The notes beneath the pieces were generated by a model. That model was not told the DNA's origin. It did no database searches and saw only the letters and a list, made by a program, of their open reading frames with translations. From positions 1 through 59,232 of the forward strand of contig CAYGUK010000008.1 in NCBI GenBank assembly GCA_964352985.1: a stretch of DNA of 59,232 nucleotides, read 5' to 3'. Position numbers and translations under genes: made by a program. Below, piece after piece: positions 27,535-37,640 of this stretch. Source of the stretch: CAYGUK01 sp964352985. Lineage in GTDB: Bacteria > Pseudomonadota > Gammaproteobacteria > JAHCLG01. The stretch's first letter is position 1. Each line of letters begins with the position of its first letter.

Positions 27535-27701
27535 AATTATTCCTCAATTATTTTCTTTAACCGCCACTGTACGCATATTTTTATTAAAGTCAAGAAGTTA
27601 ATTTTTAAGAATAATAGCTTAAAGTTGCATCCTCAAGTGACTTTGTTGATAATCAAACCAGTCGATTTCTTACTTACCAAACAGATTATAAAGGTATATA
27701 A

Positions 27702-29483
27702 ATGGTCGCTGGACAGATCATTGTCTTCTCGATATTGATTTTTGCTCTCATTTTATTTATCTGGGGCAAATGGCGTTATGATGTCGTCGCTTTTTTTTCA
27801 TTAATCGCAGCTGTTATCGCGGGTGTCATTCCTTATAATGAAGCCTTCAGTGGTTTTAACAATCCCGCTGTTATCACCGTTGCCGAAGTCATGATTATTT
27901 CAGCGGCTATTGCAAGCTCAGGTGTTGTCGCTTACCTTGTTAAACAAATTACACGTATCACTTATAACCAATTTTTGCATATTTTGATTTTAACCTTAAT
28001 TGCAGCGTTACTCTCCGCATTCATGAATAATGTTGGCGCGCTTGGATTGTTAATGCCAATTGCAATGGAAACATCGCGAAAACATAATCGTTCACCAGCA
28101 TTAATTTTAATGCCGTTAGCTTTTGCTTCGATACTAGGTGGACTCATTACGTTAATTGGTACGCCACCCAATATTTTAATCGCAAGTGTTCGTGCTGAAA
28201 CCTTAGGTAAACCTTTTTCAATGTTTGATTTTACACCCGTCGGTTTATCGCTCACAGTAGTCGGATTAGTGTTTATCGTTTTGATTGGCTGGCGACTTAT
28301 TCCTAAAGAAAGATTAAACAATAAAGCTGCCGATGATGCCTTTCATATTCAAGATTATATTACTGAAATTCAAATTCCGAGTGATTCTAACATTTTAAAC
28401 AAAACACTTATTGAATTTGAAAGTATTGCTGGTGGGAAAATTATTGTATTAGGAATTATTCGTGATGGTCGTAAACGCTTAAGATTAAAATATGATGATA
28501 TTTTGCAAGAAAATGATATTTTAATTATTGAAGCGTCTACTGATGATTTAGAAAAGTTACTACAAACAAATAAAATCGACCTGGTTGGTAGTAAAAGTGT
28601 GTCATTTGATCTTTTAAGCTCTGAAAATATTGGTGTTATCGAAGTCGTTGTACCACCCACTTCACGATTAGAAGGACGGTCCGCGCAAAGATTAAGATTA
28701 CGTTCGAAATTTAATATCAATTTATTAGCCTTAGCTAGACAAGGACATGCTTTTAACAGACGATTACTCAATGTGGGTCTTCGTGCAGGGGATGTTTTAT
28801 TACTCCAAGGAAAAGCCGATAATTTAGTTGAAACCGTTTCCGAAATAGGATTTTTACCACTAGCTGAACGTGGCCTTAAAATCGGATTACCCCGTACAGC
28901 TTTTTTTCCATTGGTTATATTTATAATTGCTTTGTTTTTCGCAGCAAAAGGGATTGTTCCCATCACCATTGCTTTTGCTGTTGTTATCATCGTATTACTA
29001 GTATTTAATATTATTTCACCGCGTAAAATTTATGAAAGCATCGATTTTTCTGTTTTAGTTTTACTCGGCGCAATGATCCCCATTGGAAATGCATTACAAA
29101 GTAGTGGTGGTACAGAACTTATTGCATCAGGATTAGTTCACTTATCCCAGCACATGCCACATTGGTTTATCTTAAGTCTGGTATTAGTGATCACCATGAC
29201 ATTATCAGATGTAATGAATAATGCCGCGACCGCTGTAGTGATGGCGCCTATTGCGGTTAGTATCGCGCAAACGCTTCATTATAATATCGATCCGTTTCTC
29301 ATGATTGTTGCAGTGGGAGCATCTTGTGCTTTTCTCACACCCATTGGACATCAAAATAACACATTGGTAATGGGCCCGGGGGGTTATCACTTCGGCGATT
29401 ATTGGCGCATGGGACTACCACTAGAAATTATCATATTATTTTTTAGTGTGCCACTCGTCATGTGGATATGGCCATTACATTAG
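27702..29483 (+). CDS. SLC13/DASS-type anion transporter with central TrkA-C domains
   Basis: This 593-residue membrane protein has an N-terminal hydrophobic half (residues 1-200), including AFSGFNNPAVITVAEVMI, NNVGALGLLMPIA and LIGTPPNILIAS, which are the paired helix-hairpin/SNT-like motifs of SLC13 and ArsB relatives. Two soluble RCK_C (TrkA-C) domains follow at about 205-290 and 298-375, and then the second membrane half with MNNAATAVVMAPIA and TPIGHQNNTLVMGPGGYHFGDY. It probably couples Na+ or H+ to uptake of sulfate, dicarboxylate or another anion; the substrate is not predictable. glnE follows 16 bases downstream, so the two may be co-transcribed. Confidence 0.87.
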   Translation: MVAGQIIVFSILIFALILFIWGKWRYDVVAFFSLIAAVIAGVIPYNEAFSGFNNPAVITVAEVMIISAAIASSGVVAYLVKQITRITYNQFLHILILTLIAALLSAFMNNVGALGLLMPIAMETSRKHNRSPALILMPLAFASILGGLITLIGTPPNILIASVRAETLGKPFSMFDFTPVGLSLTVVGLVFIVLIGWRLIPKERLNNKAADDAFHIQDYITEIQIPSDSNILNKTLIEFESIAGGKIIVLGIIRDGRKRLRLKYDDILQENDILIIEASTDDLEKLLQTNKIDLVGSKSVSFDLLSSENIGVIEVVVPPTSRLEGRSAQRLRLRSKFNINLLALARQGHAFNRRLLNVGLRAGDVLLLQGKADNLVETVSEIGFLPLAERGLKIGLPRTAFFPLVIFIIALFFAAKGIVPITIAFAVVIIVLLVFNIISPRKIYESIDFSVLVLLGAMIPIGNALQSSGGTELIASGLVHLSQHMPHWFILSLVLVITMTLSDVMNNAATAVVMAPIAVSIAQTLHYNIDPFLMIVAVGASCAFLTPIGHQNNTLVMGPGGYHFGDYWRMGLPLEIIILFFSVPLVMWIWPLH

Positions 29484-29499
29484 GTGAATAAAAAAAATC

Positions 29500-32379
29500 A
29501 TGGAACATGTTTTTTATCAGAATTTAAAAAAAATACCCAGCGAGTTACAAAATAAAGTAGACAACCACTGGCAAGAATTATTTAAGCTAATTAAAGAAAA
29601 AAATTTACCTATTAATAAGAATATAATTGCATTCTTACCCAAAGTATTAGCGACAAGTGAATATTTCGCCTTAAATAGTATTCAATATTTCGATCATTTT
29701 TGTACGCTAGTATCTCAAGGTGAATTTAATAAAGATTTCAAAAAAAATGATTTCATCAAACGTTATTCACAATATATTTATCAAGCTAAAGATGAAAAAG
29801 AATTAATGGCGGCACTACGATATTATCGTCACTTAGAAATGATGCGGATCATTTGGCGAGATTTAACGCAAACTGCCGATTTGGCTCAAACCATAAAAGA
29901 ACTCTCCATTCTCGCAGAATGTATTTTAGTTCAAACGCTAAATATTTTATCAGCGTGGCACAGTGAACGCTATGGCCAACCTTTAGATAGTAAGCAAAAG
30001 CCACAGGAATTAATGATTATTGCGGTTGGTAAACTTGGCGGTAAAGCATTAAATTTATCATCCGATTTAGATTTAATTTTTGCATATCCAGAAATGACCA
30101 TCATAAAAAATAAAAATCAAGAACTCACAACAGATACTTTTTTTACAAAACTCGCTCAACAGTTGATAAAAGTAATCGATGAAACAACAGATCAAGGTTT
30201 TGTTTTTCGCATTGATATGCGTCTTAGACCTTATGGCGACAGTGGTGGCCAATTAGTCATGAGTTTAAATGCCATGGAAACATATTATCAACAACAGGGC
30301 CGTGAATGGGAAAGATATGCTTTATTAAAAGCAAGATTGTTAAATAAAAATATTAATCATGCAGATCATTTGATAACGATTATTAATCGTTTTGTTTTTC
30401 GACGCTATATTGATTACAGTGTCATTGACTCACTCAGGAATTTAAAAAAATTAATTCAACGTGAAGTGAAAATAAAACAACTTCAAAATAATATTAAACG
30501 TGGCGCAGGTGGTATTAGAGAAATTGAATTTGTCGCTCAAGTATTTCAACTTATCAGAGGGGGACAAGATAAGAATCTACAAAAAACTTATTTACTTCAC
30601 ATTTTACCCTATCTCAAAAATGCGCAATATCTCAATGCAATAGTGGTTGATGAATTAATTGAGGCTTATATTTTCCTACGTAATTGCGAACATCGATTAC
30701 AAGCTTATCATGATCAACAAACACAAGATTTACCCAAAGATAATATTGCTAAAATTAGACTTGCTTATGCCATGGGATTTCCTGATTGGTCTTCATTTCA
30801 TGAGCAACTAAAACATCACATGAATAAAAGCGAAATTCATTTTAACAATATGATTACATCAAAAGAAGATAATCAAAGGCAAGATAAAAATACTGATATT
30901 TTAGCCAGCATTTGGCTAGGGCAAATCAAACCACCGCTTGCCTATGAATGTTTAGAAAAATTAAATTTCAAAGATGGAAAAGTGGCTTGGGAATTATTAC
31001 AAAGTTTACATGAAAATCCAAAAACAAGAAAACTAATGGGCCGTGGACAACAAAGACTACGAGAAATCATGCCTTTACTCTTAAAACACATCATCAACAC
31101 CAAGAAACCTGAAATAACGTTACGTCGTGTTATTACACTTATCGAATCCATCATGCATCGTAGCTCCTATTTTGTTTTATTATTAGAAAATCCAAACAGC
31201 TTAAAACATGTCGTCAATCTATGTCAGAAAAGCAGGCTATTAGCTGAAAAAATTGCGGCATTCCCTATATTACTTGACGAACTTCTTGATGCCAGATTTA
31301 ACAATTGTGAAATGGAATTATCTATACTAAAACGAGAATTAGAAAATTCATTATTAAAAATTCAAATCGATGATGAAGAAGTTTATTTAAATACACTACA
31401 TCGTTTTAAAAAATCTAAAGCGATGAAGGTAGCAAATCACCAATTATTCCATCAACTATCTTCACGAGAAGTAGGTCATTATTTAAGTAACATCGCAAGC
31501 GTTATATTGACTTCAATATTAGATCGAACCTGGTATAAATTGGTTAACAAATATGGCTCACCAATTACGCCGAATGATAACCCTAATTTTGCTATCATTG
31601 CTTATGGGAAACTCGGTAGCTTTGAATTAAATTATAGTTCTGATCTGGATTTAATTTTTCTTTATGAAGAAGATCAAAAATTAGATATAACCCAAAGCGT
31701 TAATCCAATATCTACTCATGAATTTTATACCCGTTTGTCACAAAGAATTATTCATTTTTTAAACTTGCGTAGTAGTGGTGGTAGTTTATATGATGTTGAT
31801 ACCCGATTAAGACCTTCTGGCCAATCTGGTTTACTTATTTCAACAATTGATGCTTTTCATGAATATCAAACACAAAAAGCGTGGACATGGGAACATCAAG
31901 CATTAACTCGCGCAAGAGTAATAACAGGTCCAGAACATATCAGAAAAAAATTCATTGAAATAAAAAAAGAAGCCTTACTACAAGAACAAGATCAAGATAC
32001 AATCAAAAATCGGATCATTGAAATGCGTGAACAAATGCTGAAAATCCATGCAAGCAAAATCAAAGATAAAATCAATATCAAACAATGCAAAGGGGGGTTA
32101 ATTGATATCGAATTTATCGTGCAATATTTATATTTAATTCATGTCAAAAATCATCATGATTTACTTTCATTAACAAACAATCAGCTATTACTCCAACGAT
32201 TCAAAGAATTAAATATTTTAACCCATGACACAGCTGATGCGCTCATTAATATCAATGATCTTTATTTACAACGATCACAACAATTAGCATTACAACTAAA
32301 AAAGAATCTCGTTTCAAAGGATTATTTTATAGATGAACGTGAACGTGTCACCGCAATCTGGCAATCGATATTTTTCTAG
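29500..32379 (+). CDS. glnE: bifunctional glutamine synthetase adenylyltransferase/adenylyl-removing enzyme
   Basis: At 959 residues the length matches GlnE. Two nucleotidyltransferase domains are visible. The N-terminal adenylyl-removing domain has VGKLGGKALNLSSDLDLIF and RIDMRLRPYGDSGG. The C-terminal adenylyltransferase domain has YGKLGSFELNYSSDLDLIFLY and DVDTRLRPSGQSG. Each has GxxE-type helices after it (GAGGIREIEFVAQ and GGLIDIEFIVQ). It adenylylates or deadenylylates glutamine synthetase in response to PII and glutamine. No PII or glnA gene lies nearby. Confidence 0.95.
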   Translation: MEHVFYQNLKKIPSELQNKVDNHWQELFKLIKEKNLPINKNIIAFLPKVLATSEYFALNSIQYFDHFCTLVSQGEFNKDFKKNDFIKRYSQYIYQAKDEKELMAALRYYRHLEMMRIIWRDLTQTADLAQTIKELSILAECILVQTLNILSAWHSERYGQPLDSKQKPQELMIIAVGKLGGKALNLSSDLDLIFAYPEMTIIKNKNQELTTDTFFTKLAQQLIKVIDETTDQGFVFRIDMRLRPYGDSGGQLVMSLNAMETYYQQQGREWERYALLKARLLNKNINHADHLITIINRFVFRRYIDYSVIDSLRNLKKLIQREVKIKQLQNNIKRGAGGIREIEFVAQVFQLIRGGQDKNLQKTYLLHILPYLKNAQYLNAIVVDELIEAYIFLRNCEHRLQAYHDQQTQDLPKDNIAKIRLAYAMGFPDWSSFHEQLKHHMNKSEIHFNNMITSKEDNQRQDKNTDILASIWLGQIKPPLAYECLEKLNFKDGKVAWELLQSLHENPKTRKLMGRGQQRLREIMPLLLKHIINTKKPEITLRRVITLIESIMHRSSYFVLLLENPNSLKHVVNLCQKSRLLAEKIAAFPILLDELLDARFNNCEMELSILKRELENSLLKIQIDDEEVYLNTLHRFKKSKAMKVANHQLFHQLSSREVGHYLSNIASVILTSILDRTWYKLVNKYGSPITPNDNPNFAIIAYGKLGSFELNYSSDLDLIFLYEEDQKLDITQSVNPISTHEFYTRLSQRIIHFLNLRSSGGSLYDVDTRLRPSGQSGLLISTIDAFHEYQTQKAWTWEHQALTRARVITGPEHIRKKFIEIKKEALLQEQDQDTIKNRIIEMREQMLKIHASKIKDKINIKQCKGGLIDIEFIVQYLYLIHVKNHHDLLSLTNNQLLLQRFKELNILTHDTADALININDLYLQRSQQLALQLKKNLVSKDYFIDERERVTAIWQSIFF

Positions 32380-32463
32380 TTAACAGGATTCTCGATCAGA
32401 TATTGCGTTTCAAGGCAATGTATCAGAAAATACACGGTCTAGACGTAAAGGGTTGGAAACAAT

Positions 32464-32664
32464 ATGTCAAATGTTGATAAAAAACAGGCAAATACAGAAC
32501 GTCGTTATGAAGTGACTCATGCCGATCTACCATTATCATGTCCTACAAAAGACATGCGTGTTTGGGATGCGCATCCTCGTGTTTATTTGCCAATTGAAGA
32601 AACGGGGCGTGAAGTGTGTCCTTATTGTGAAGCAGAATTTATTTTAATTGATCAAGATAACTAA
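32464..32664 (+). CDS. small CHCC-type zinc-finger domain protein
   Basis: This 66-residue protein matches the zf-CHCC family. Cys in SCPTKDMRVWDAHPRVYLP, a His in DAHPRVY, and CPYC near the C-terminus supply four zinc ligands (C-H-C-C). Related small proteins accompany respiratory complex I (NDUFS6-like) or LPS/ilvE neighbourhoods in proteobacteria, and the bacterial role is unclear. It ends 6 bases before waaF, so it is probably transcribed with the heptosyltransferases. Confidence 0.85.
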   Translation: MSNVDKKQANTERRYEVTHADLPLSCPTKDMRVWDAHPRVYLPIEETGREVCPYCEAEFILIDQDN

Positions 32665-32670
32665 ACTTTA

Positions 32671-33693
32671 ATGGCTAACCATAAAAAAATACTCATTATC
32701 GGTCCTGCTTGGGTTGGTGATATGGTGATGTCGCAAACTCTCTACAAGGTATTAAAAGAAGTCGACCCCAATTGTGAAATTACTGTTCTTGCGCCAAAAT
32801 GGTCGCATGCCATTTTAAATTTTATGCCTGAAGTAAAAGAAGCTATCGAGTTACCACTAAAGCATGGTGAATTAGGTATAATAAAACGCTATAAAATTGG
32901 CAAAGAATTACAAGATTATGATTTTAATCACGTTATCGTTTTACCAAATTCATTTAAGTCTGCGTTAATTCCTTATTTTGCAAAGATCCCATTACGCACT
33001 GGTTGGAATAAAGAATATCGTTCTTTATTATTAAATGATCATCGCAAATTAGTTAAAGCGAAATATCCCAAAATGATCCAACGTTTTGCGGCATTAGCTT
33101 ATCCCCCTCATGAAATGTTACCTTCAAAATTACCTTGGCCAAAATTACAAATCGATGATGCTACTATTAATAAAACCATTACCAAATATCAATTATCACA
33201 AGACAAACCCATACTTATTCTATGTCCCGGTGCGGCATTTGGCGAAGCTAAGCGTTGGCCAGAAAAATATTTTGCCGAAATCGCCAATGAAAAAATTTCT
33301 GAAAATTGGCAAGTTTGGTTATTAGGAGGTAAAGGTGACAAGCAACAAGTCGATAACATCATGTCACTCACTAATAAGCAATGCATCGATCTCACGGCAA
33401 CAACATTAGCAGAAGCCATTGCATTATTATCGTTGGCAAAACTCGTGATCAGCAATGATTCTGGACTCATGCATATCGCTTGCGCGTTAACAAAACCTAC
33501 GATTGTGATTTATGGATCATCTGATCCTAGTTTCACACCACCGCTTGGACAACAAATCAAAATAGTTTCACTTCATTTAGAATGTAGCCCTTGTTTTAAA
33601 CGTGAATGCCCACTACAACATATGAATTGTTTAAACCAATTAACACCTGCATTAGTTAAAAAAGCACAAGCAGATTTAATGGTGAATCAATGA
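32671..33693 (+). CDS. waaF: ADP-heptose:LPS heptosyltransferase II
   Basis: This GT-9 family glycosyltransferase has 340 residues. IGPAWVGDMVMSQTLYKVL is at the N-terminus, LCPGAAFGEAKRWPEKYFAE and SNDSGLMHIACALTKPTIVIYG are in the C-terminal nucleotide-binding domain, and CSPCFKRECPLQHMNCLNQL is near the end, as in WaaF. It adds the second heptose to the LPS inner core on the cytoplasmic face. The final ATGA overlaps the next gene's start (33690-33693). Confidence 0.93.
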   Translation: MANHKKILIIGPAWVGDMVMSQTLYKVLKEVDPNCEITVLAPKWSHAILNFMPEVKEAIELPLKHGELGIIKRYKIGKELQDYDFNHVIVLPNSFKSALIPYFAKIPLRTGWNKEYRSLLLNDHRKLVKAKYPKMIQRFAALAYPPHEMLPSKLPWPKLQIDDATINKTITKYQLSQDKPILILCPGAAFGEAKRWPEKYFAEIANEKISENWQVWLLGGKGDKQQVDNIMSLTNKQCIDLTATTLAEAIALLSLAKLVISNDSGLMHIACALTKPTIVIYGSSDPSFTPPLGQQIKIVSLHLECSPCFKRECPLQHMNCLNQLTPALVKKAQADLMVNQ

Positions 33694-34715
33694 AACGCAT
33701 TTTAATTGTTAAAACCACGTCAATGGGTGATGTGATTCATGCCCTACCCGCTTTAACAGATGCAAGCACGCACTACCCCGATTATATTTTTGATTGGGTT
33801 GTTGAAGAGCGATTTGCGAGCATTCCAAGTTGGCATCAAAAAGTGGATACTATTATTCCTGTTAATATCAGGTCCTGGCGCAAACATCCTTTTCAGTCTC
33901 TTGTCAAAAGAGAGTTATTTAAATTTCGTCACGCTCTACGCCAACACAAATATGATTTGATTATCGATTTACAAGGTTTAATTAAAAGCGCATTAATAGC
34001 TATAAATGCCAGAGGAAAAATCGCAGGTCTTGCTAAAGACTCAGCAAGAGAAGGTCGATTCGCCTCTCGTTTCTATCACTTCCGTTATCACATTCCTTGG
34101 CAACAACATGCCATTACCCGTTGTCGACAATTAATGGCGAGCGCGTTGAATTATCCCCTGCCTGAGACTGCACCCAATTACGGTATCGATAAACGTTTTT
34201 TTCTCCAACCTGCTGAGGATAAATATATTGTTTTTTTACATGGCACGACATGGGTAACAAAGCAATGGCCTGATTCCTATTGGATTGAATTAGCCAAAAT
34301 TATTACTCAACACAAATTAAAAATTAAATTAGCTTGGGGAAATGAACAAGAACAAGCGTTATCCAATCAGATTGCTAGGCTGGTACCAAATTGTGAAGTT
34401 CTACCTTTTTTAACAATTAGTGAAATGGCGCCGATTATTGCGAACGCGGCTTATGTTGTTGCGGTTGATACCGGATTTGCTCATATGGCGGCTGCATTTT
34501 CCACCCCTACTGTTTCAATTTACGGCGCAACCAATGCCAAATTAACTGGCACAATGGGGGACAAGCAAATTCACATCAGTAGTAATTTTGCATGCAGCCC
34601 TTGTTTAAATAAACAATGTAGTTATTCTCAAAAAGCCACCGTATTTCCAGCTTGCTACGAAAGCATATCGCCAGATATAATATGGGAAAAGTTTTTGAGC
34701 ACCACAGTTAAATGA
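33690..34715 (+). CDS. waaC: ADP-heptose:LPS heptosyltransferase I
   Basis: This 341-residue GT-9 enzyme follows waaF with a 4-base overlap. Signature segments are VKTTSMGDVIHALPALTDA at the N-terminus, DLQGLIKSALIA, LHGTTWVTKQWPDSYWIELA, and AVDTGFAHMAAAFSTPTVSIYGAT, matching heptosyltransferase I more than II. It adds the first heptose to Kdo2-lipid A. A 4-base ATGA overlap links it to the downstream FAD protein gene. Confidence 0.92.
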   Translation: MKRILIVKTTSMGDVIHALPALTDASTHYPDYIFDWVVEERFASIPSWHQKVDTIIPVNIRSWRKHPFQSLVKRELFKFRHALRQHKYDLIIDLQGLIKSALIAINARGKIAGLAKDSAREGRFASRFYHFRYHIPWQQHAITRCRQLMASALNYPLPETAPNYGIDKRFFLQPAEDKYIVFLHGTTWVTKQWPDSYWIELAKIITQHKLKIKLAWGNEQEQALSNQIARLVPNCEVLPFLTISEMAPIIANAAYVVAVDTGFAHMAAAFSTPTVSIYGATNAKLTGTMGDKQIHISSNFACSPCLNKQCSYSQKATVFPACYESISPDIIWEKFLSTTVK

Positions 34716-36049
34716 ATGTTTCATCACAAAATATCAAGAAAGCGACGACTGAAAGAACACATGAATTAGTCAAAACAGGTCGTCAATTTTTAAAAGAAAA
34801 TTCAGACATTGGCTTTTTAGATTTTCGTTCTAAGTTATACGATAGCTGTGAATGGCTTCACTACAATGAAGAACTTAAAAAAATTGAAAATTTAATATTG
34901 CAACTACAACAAAATATGAACCCACTCCCAGAAAATATTCAACAATCCTTGAATGATATTTACACTAAACAACAAGTTAATCACCATTTCAAACCACATA
35001 TTGCAATAATTGGAGCAGGTCTTGCAGGCTTATTTTTTGCGGTTGGACTTTGTCGTATTGGTTTTAAAATCACGCTTGCAGAAAAACGTGAATTTGAAAA
35101 CAATTTTTTACGGCCACAAAATATTTCTTTTAAATTTGCCGAACGTTACTTACGAGAAGCTATTGGTGAAGAACTTTATCAACTATTTTTTACTCATGGC
35201 GCATTCATGGATGGTGCAACAGGTAAATTAAGAATTACCATTGGTGCATTCCAAGACGTCATGTATTCTTATTTAAAACGCACGAATGTCGATTGTCAAT
35301 TTGCGAGTGAAATCGATATCAATCAAATTCAACATGAATATGACTATATCATTGTCGCAACGGGAAGTAGTACCTATCTCAACTTTAATTTAGAAAAAGA
35401 ATTAAATATATTATCTTTCCCAGAATATAGCGCTGATGGCTTAACTGCTTTATATTTAAAACCAAGTAGTGACCCTTGTGGTTATTCTCGTGTCGAGCGT
35501 GATGGCTATCATTGGCATCGTGAAAACACTTCAATTAATGATCACGTCAACGTACAAAGTGATATAAAACGTTTAATTCAATTAATAAAAACAAAAAGTG
35601 ATGATGGAAAAAAATTAACTTATCTCGATTTTTTACTCACTGAATCTCGCATTGATTACTGCTTTATATTTGGCAATAAAACAGATGAGTTTTATAAATT
35701 TAATAAAAATGCCAAACCAGAAGAATTAATTTGGGCAACCGGATATCACGTCCTTCCATTAATTGCACTTAATAATGTAATTGAATTAAATCAAAATAAA
35801 ATTATAGTTGTTGGTGATGCAAATGGCATTCCGCATCCTCTTGCGGCAATTGGCACACTCAAGTTTATTAAAAATTTCCTCCCCTTAGCCAAATTTATTA
35901 ATGCCGAACAATTGTTAAAAAATATAAAAAACCCTGAAAAACATCGAGAAATAGTGACTCACATTTATCAGCTTGAAACTTACGAAAATATTTTCCAAGT
36001 ATATTGGGAAAACCTCATGTGTTGTATTTATTCTGAGCCTAGAAAGTGA
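34712..36049 (+). CDS. FAD-dependent monooxygenase-like protein with helical N-terminus
   Basis: Residues 1-90 are predicted helical, and a FAD-binding Rossmann fold follows: HIAIIGAGLAGLFFAVGL at about 95-112, the ribose-binding acidic strand end TLAEKREFENN, YIIVATGSS, and IIVVGDANGIPHPLAAIG near residue 370, which is the second FAD-binding (GD) motif. This is the p-hydroxybenzoate-hydroxylase/MICAL-type layout. The EKR-x-x-F motif and a helical region before the GxGxxG recall MICAL monooxygenases, but I hold this loosely. It overlaps waaC by 4 bases, so it is expressed with the LPS core genes. Substrate unknown. Confidence 0.65.
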   Translation: MNVSSQNIKKATTERTHELVKTGRQFLKENSDIGFLDFRSKLYDSCEWLHYNEELKKIENLILQLQQNMNPLPENIQQSLNDIYTKQQVNHHFKPHIAIIGAGLAGLFFAVGLCRIGFKITLAEKREFENNFLRPQNISFKFAERYLREAIGEELYQLFFTHGAFMDGATGKLRITIGAFQDVMYSYLKRTNVDCQFASEIDINQIQHEYDYIIVATGSSTYLNFNLEKELNILSFPEYSADGLTALYLKPSSDPCGYSRVERDGYHWHRENTSINDHVNVQSDIKRLIQLIKTKSDDGKKLTYLDFLLTESRIDYCFIFGNKTDEFYKFNKNAKPEELIWATGYHVLPLIALNNVIELNQNKIIVVGDANGIPHPLAAIGTLKFIKNFLPLAKFINAEQLLKNIKNPEKHREIVTHIYQLETYENIFQVYWENLMCCIYSEPRK

Positions 36050-36184
36050 TATTTAAACTGCAGAGTTTAATGATGTTTCAATAACAAATATATTAGAAAT
36101 AGCTTACCAACTAATAACTCTAGTTTGAGCAATATATTTCTGCTTTCTTAGATGACCACAATGTTAGATAAAAGCCATTCTACA

Positions 36185-36604
36185 TTATTTAGTATAAAGG
36201 TTTTGCCCATTTAACCAATCTTGTCTTGCCGGCGTAAAAAAATCGATATCAATTGTATCTTCTAACGCAACAAATTCATGTGGCACATTTGGCGGAATAA
36301 TCAATACTTGCCCCACACCCACAATAAATTCTTCATTTTGAGATATCACTCTTACTTTGCCTGCGGTGATCCAAGTCACTTGTTCGTTGATATGGTGATG
36401 TAGTGGTACTTCAGCGCCTTTATCAATAAAAAGTTTTACAAGTTGTGATTGAGTACCATAAACATAAATACGGCGAACACCTGGTAAAAATTCTTCAGCT
36501 TCCATATCATCAAAATCATAAGCTAATGGTTTAGCGGCATAATGATCAGAAATATGTGGGATAACGCCACCTAAAACTTTAATGCCAGATTTATTATCTT
36601 TCAT
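36185..36604 (-). CDS. cupin-domain protein
   Basis: This small single-domain cupin has 139 residues. Motif 1 is EVPLHHHINEQVTWITAGKV, giving the metal ligands His-His-Glu, and motif 2 is PPNVPHEFVALED with the last His. It is probably a metal-binding enzyme or sensor of unknown substrate. The frame opens at a GTG (36607), but AAGGAGATGTG favours the ATG at 36604. It faces the FAD protein gene across a 136-base convergent gap and stands alone. Confidence 0.85.
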   Translation of the reverse strand: MKDNKSGIKVLGGVIPHISDHYAAKPLAYDFDDMEAEEFLPGVRRIYVYGTQSQLVKLFIDKGAEVPLHHHINEQVTWITAGKVRVISQNEEFIVGVGQVLIIPPNVPHEFVALEDTIDIDFFTPARQDWLNGQNLYTK

Positions 36605-36774
36605 CACATCTCCTTGTAATTTAGTTTGTTAAAATAATTATAAATCATTTTATTCAATAATGATTTAAAGTGAAAATACCTTAACATTCTACTACTAAGC
36701 TTTTTACGGTGACATGTAAAGCATAAGAAATTCATAAAAATCGAAAATCATTTTGTGCTGATAGCTTATTCTAT

Positions 36775-37518
36775 TTAATTAGAATACATATTTTTTAATT
36801 TAAGATAGCGCAAATACGTGTAATGCGTAATTGCACAAGCCAAAGAAAACCCAGTACGTCCATCTAAAAAACCCAATTTCACAATGTAATTGCGGCAAAA
36901 CGCCCAGGCTGCATGTGAAATCGCGGTAAAACGAGTTGCCTTTTTACCCTGATGAAATCTCACTTCTGCCCCTTTTGTCGCATAATGTTCTATTTTATGA
37001 ATTAACTCTTCGCGATTTAAATAAGGTTCGTGTGTGATGAAATGAGATAAATTACCCACATCACCCTCAATCAGTAAATTCTCATGTAATTCACCATCAT
37101 CAAACTCTGCCTGTTGACGTTTAAACAATCGAATATGTTTTTCGCCACGCCAATCACCAAAGCGAACTGCTCTTCCTAAAAACCGTGAACGAAAGGGAAT
37201 ATTAAATGCAGCAAATTGACTTGTTTGATGGATAACTTGTTTGATTTCCTTGGCTAAATCAGAAGAGACACGTTCATCAGCATCTAGCGATAAAACCCAA
37301 TCACAACTTGCCAAACTAAGTGCCCGATTCTTTTGCCGACCGAAACCCGGCCAATCCGTTTCAATGACCTTAGCGCCTAGAGCTTGACAAATAGCAACCG
37401 TATCATCTTCACTCCCACTATCGACTACAATGATTTCATCTGCAAAATCAACACTTTGTAGGCAAGCTCGGATATTATGTGCTTCGTTAAGAGTAATAAT
37501 AATGATACTTAGAGTCAT
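36775..37518 (-). CDS. waaE: LPS core glycosyltransferase family 2 (WaaE/KdtX-like)
   Basis: This GT-A fold protein begins LSIIIITLNEAHNIRACLQS. It has VVDSGSEDDTVAIC, SLDADERVSSDLA (the DxD metal site), and the WaaE-type FLGRAVRFGDWRGEKHIRLFKR and FDDGELHENL motifs. WaaE-like enzymes add a beta-glucose to heptose I of the inner core. The frame runs to a TTG at 37578, but family alignment supports ATG 37518 (247 residues); the ribosome site is weak. The promoter of rpmB lies between this gene and rpmB on the other strand. Confidence 0.85.
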   Translation of the reverse strand: MTLSIIIITLNEAHNIRACLQSVDFADEIIVVDSGSEDDTVAICQALGAKVIETDWPGFGRQKNRALSLASCDWVLSLDADERVSSDLAKEIKQVIHQTSQFAAFNIPFRSRFLGRAVRFGDWRGEKHIRLFKRQQAEFDDGELHENLLIEGDVGNLSHFITHEPYLNREELIHKIEHYATKGAEVRFHQGKKATRFTAISHAAWAFCRNYIVKLGFLDGRTGFSLACAITHYTYLRYLKLKNMYSN

Positions 37519-37567
37519 GACAACCAAACTAATTATTAAAGCAAATGGACTATAACGCGCGAGTCTC

Positions 37568-37596
37568 TTGCAAATCAAGGCTAATTTTGTTATAAA
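37568..37596 (+). promoter_or_regulatory. rpmB-rpmG promoter with extended -10
   Basis: TTGCAA (37568-37573), a 17-base spacer, then TATAAA (37591-37596) preceded by TGT, giving an extended -10. The predicted start lies downstream of the alternative ORF starts and leaves about 38 bases before the ATG at 37641. Confidence 0.62.
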
Positions 37597-37640
37597 GTGC
37601 GGCTCAATCTAATATGTGTATGCAATTTGGAGACAGAAAA

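Noticed and set aside
28370..28990. 206-codon frame antisense to the SLC13 transporter
   Set aside because: It lies wholly inside a well-conserved gene on the opposite strand, with low-complexity Ser/Asn/Lys-rich translation and no ribosome site.
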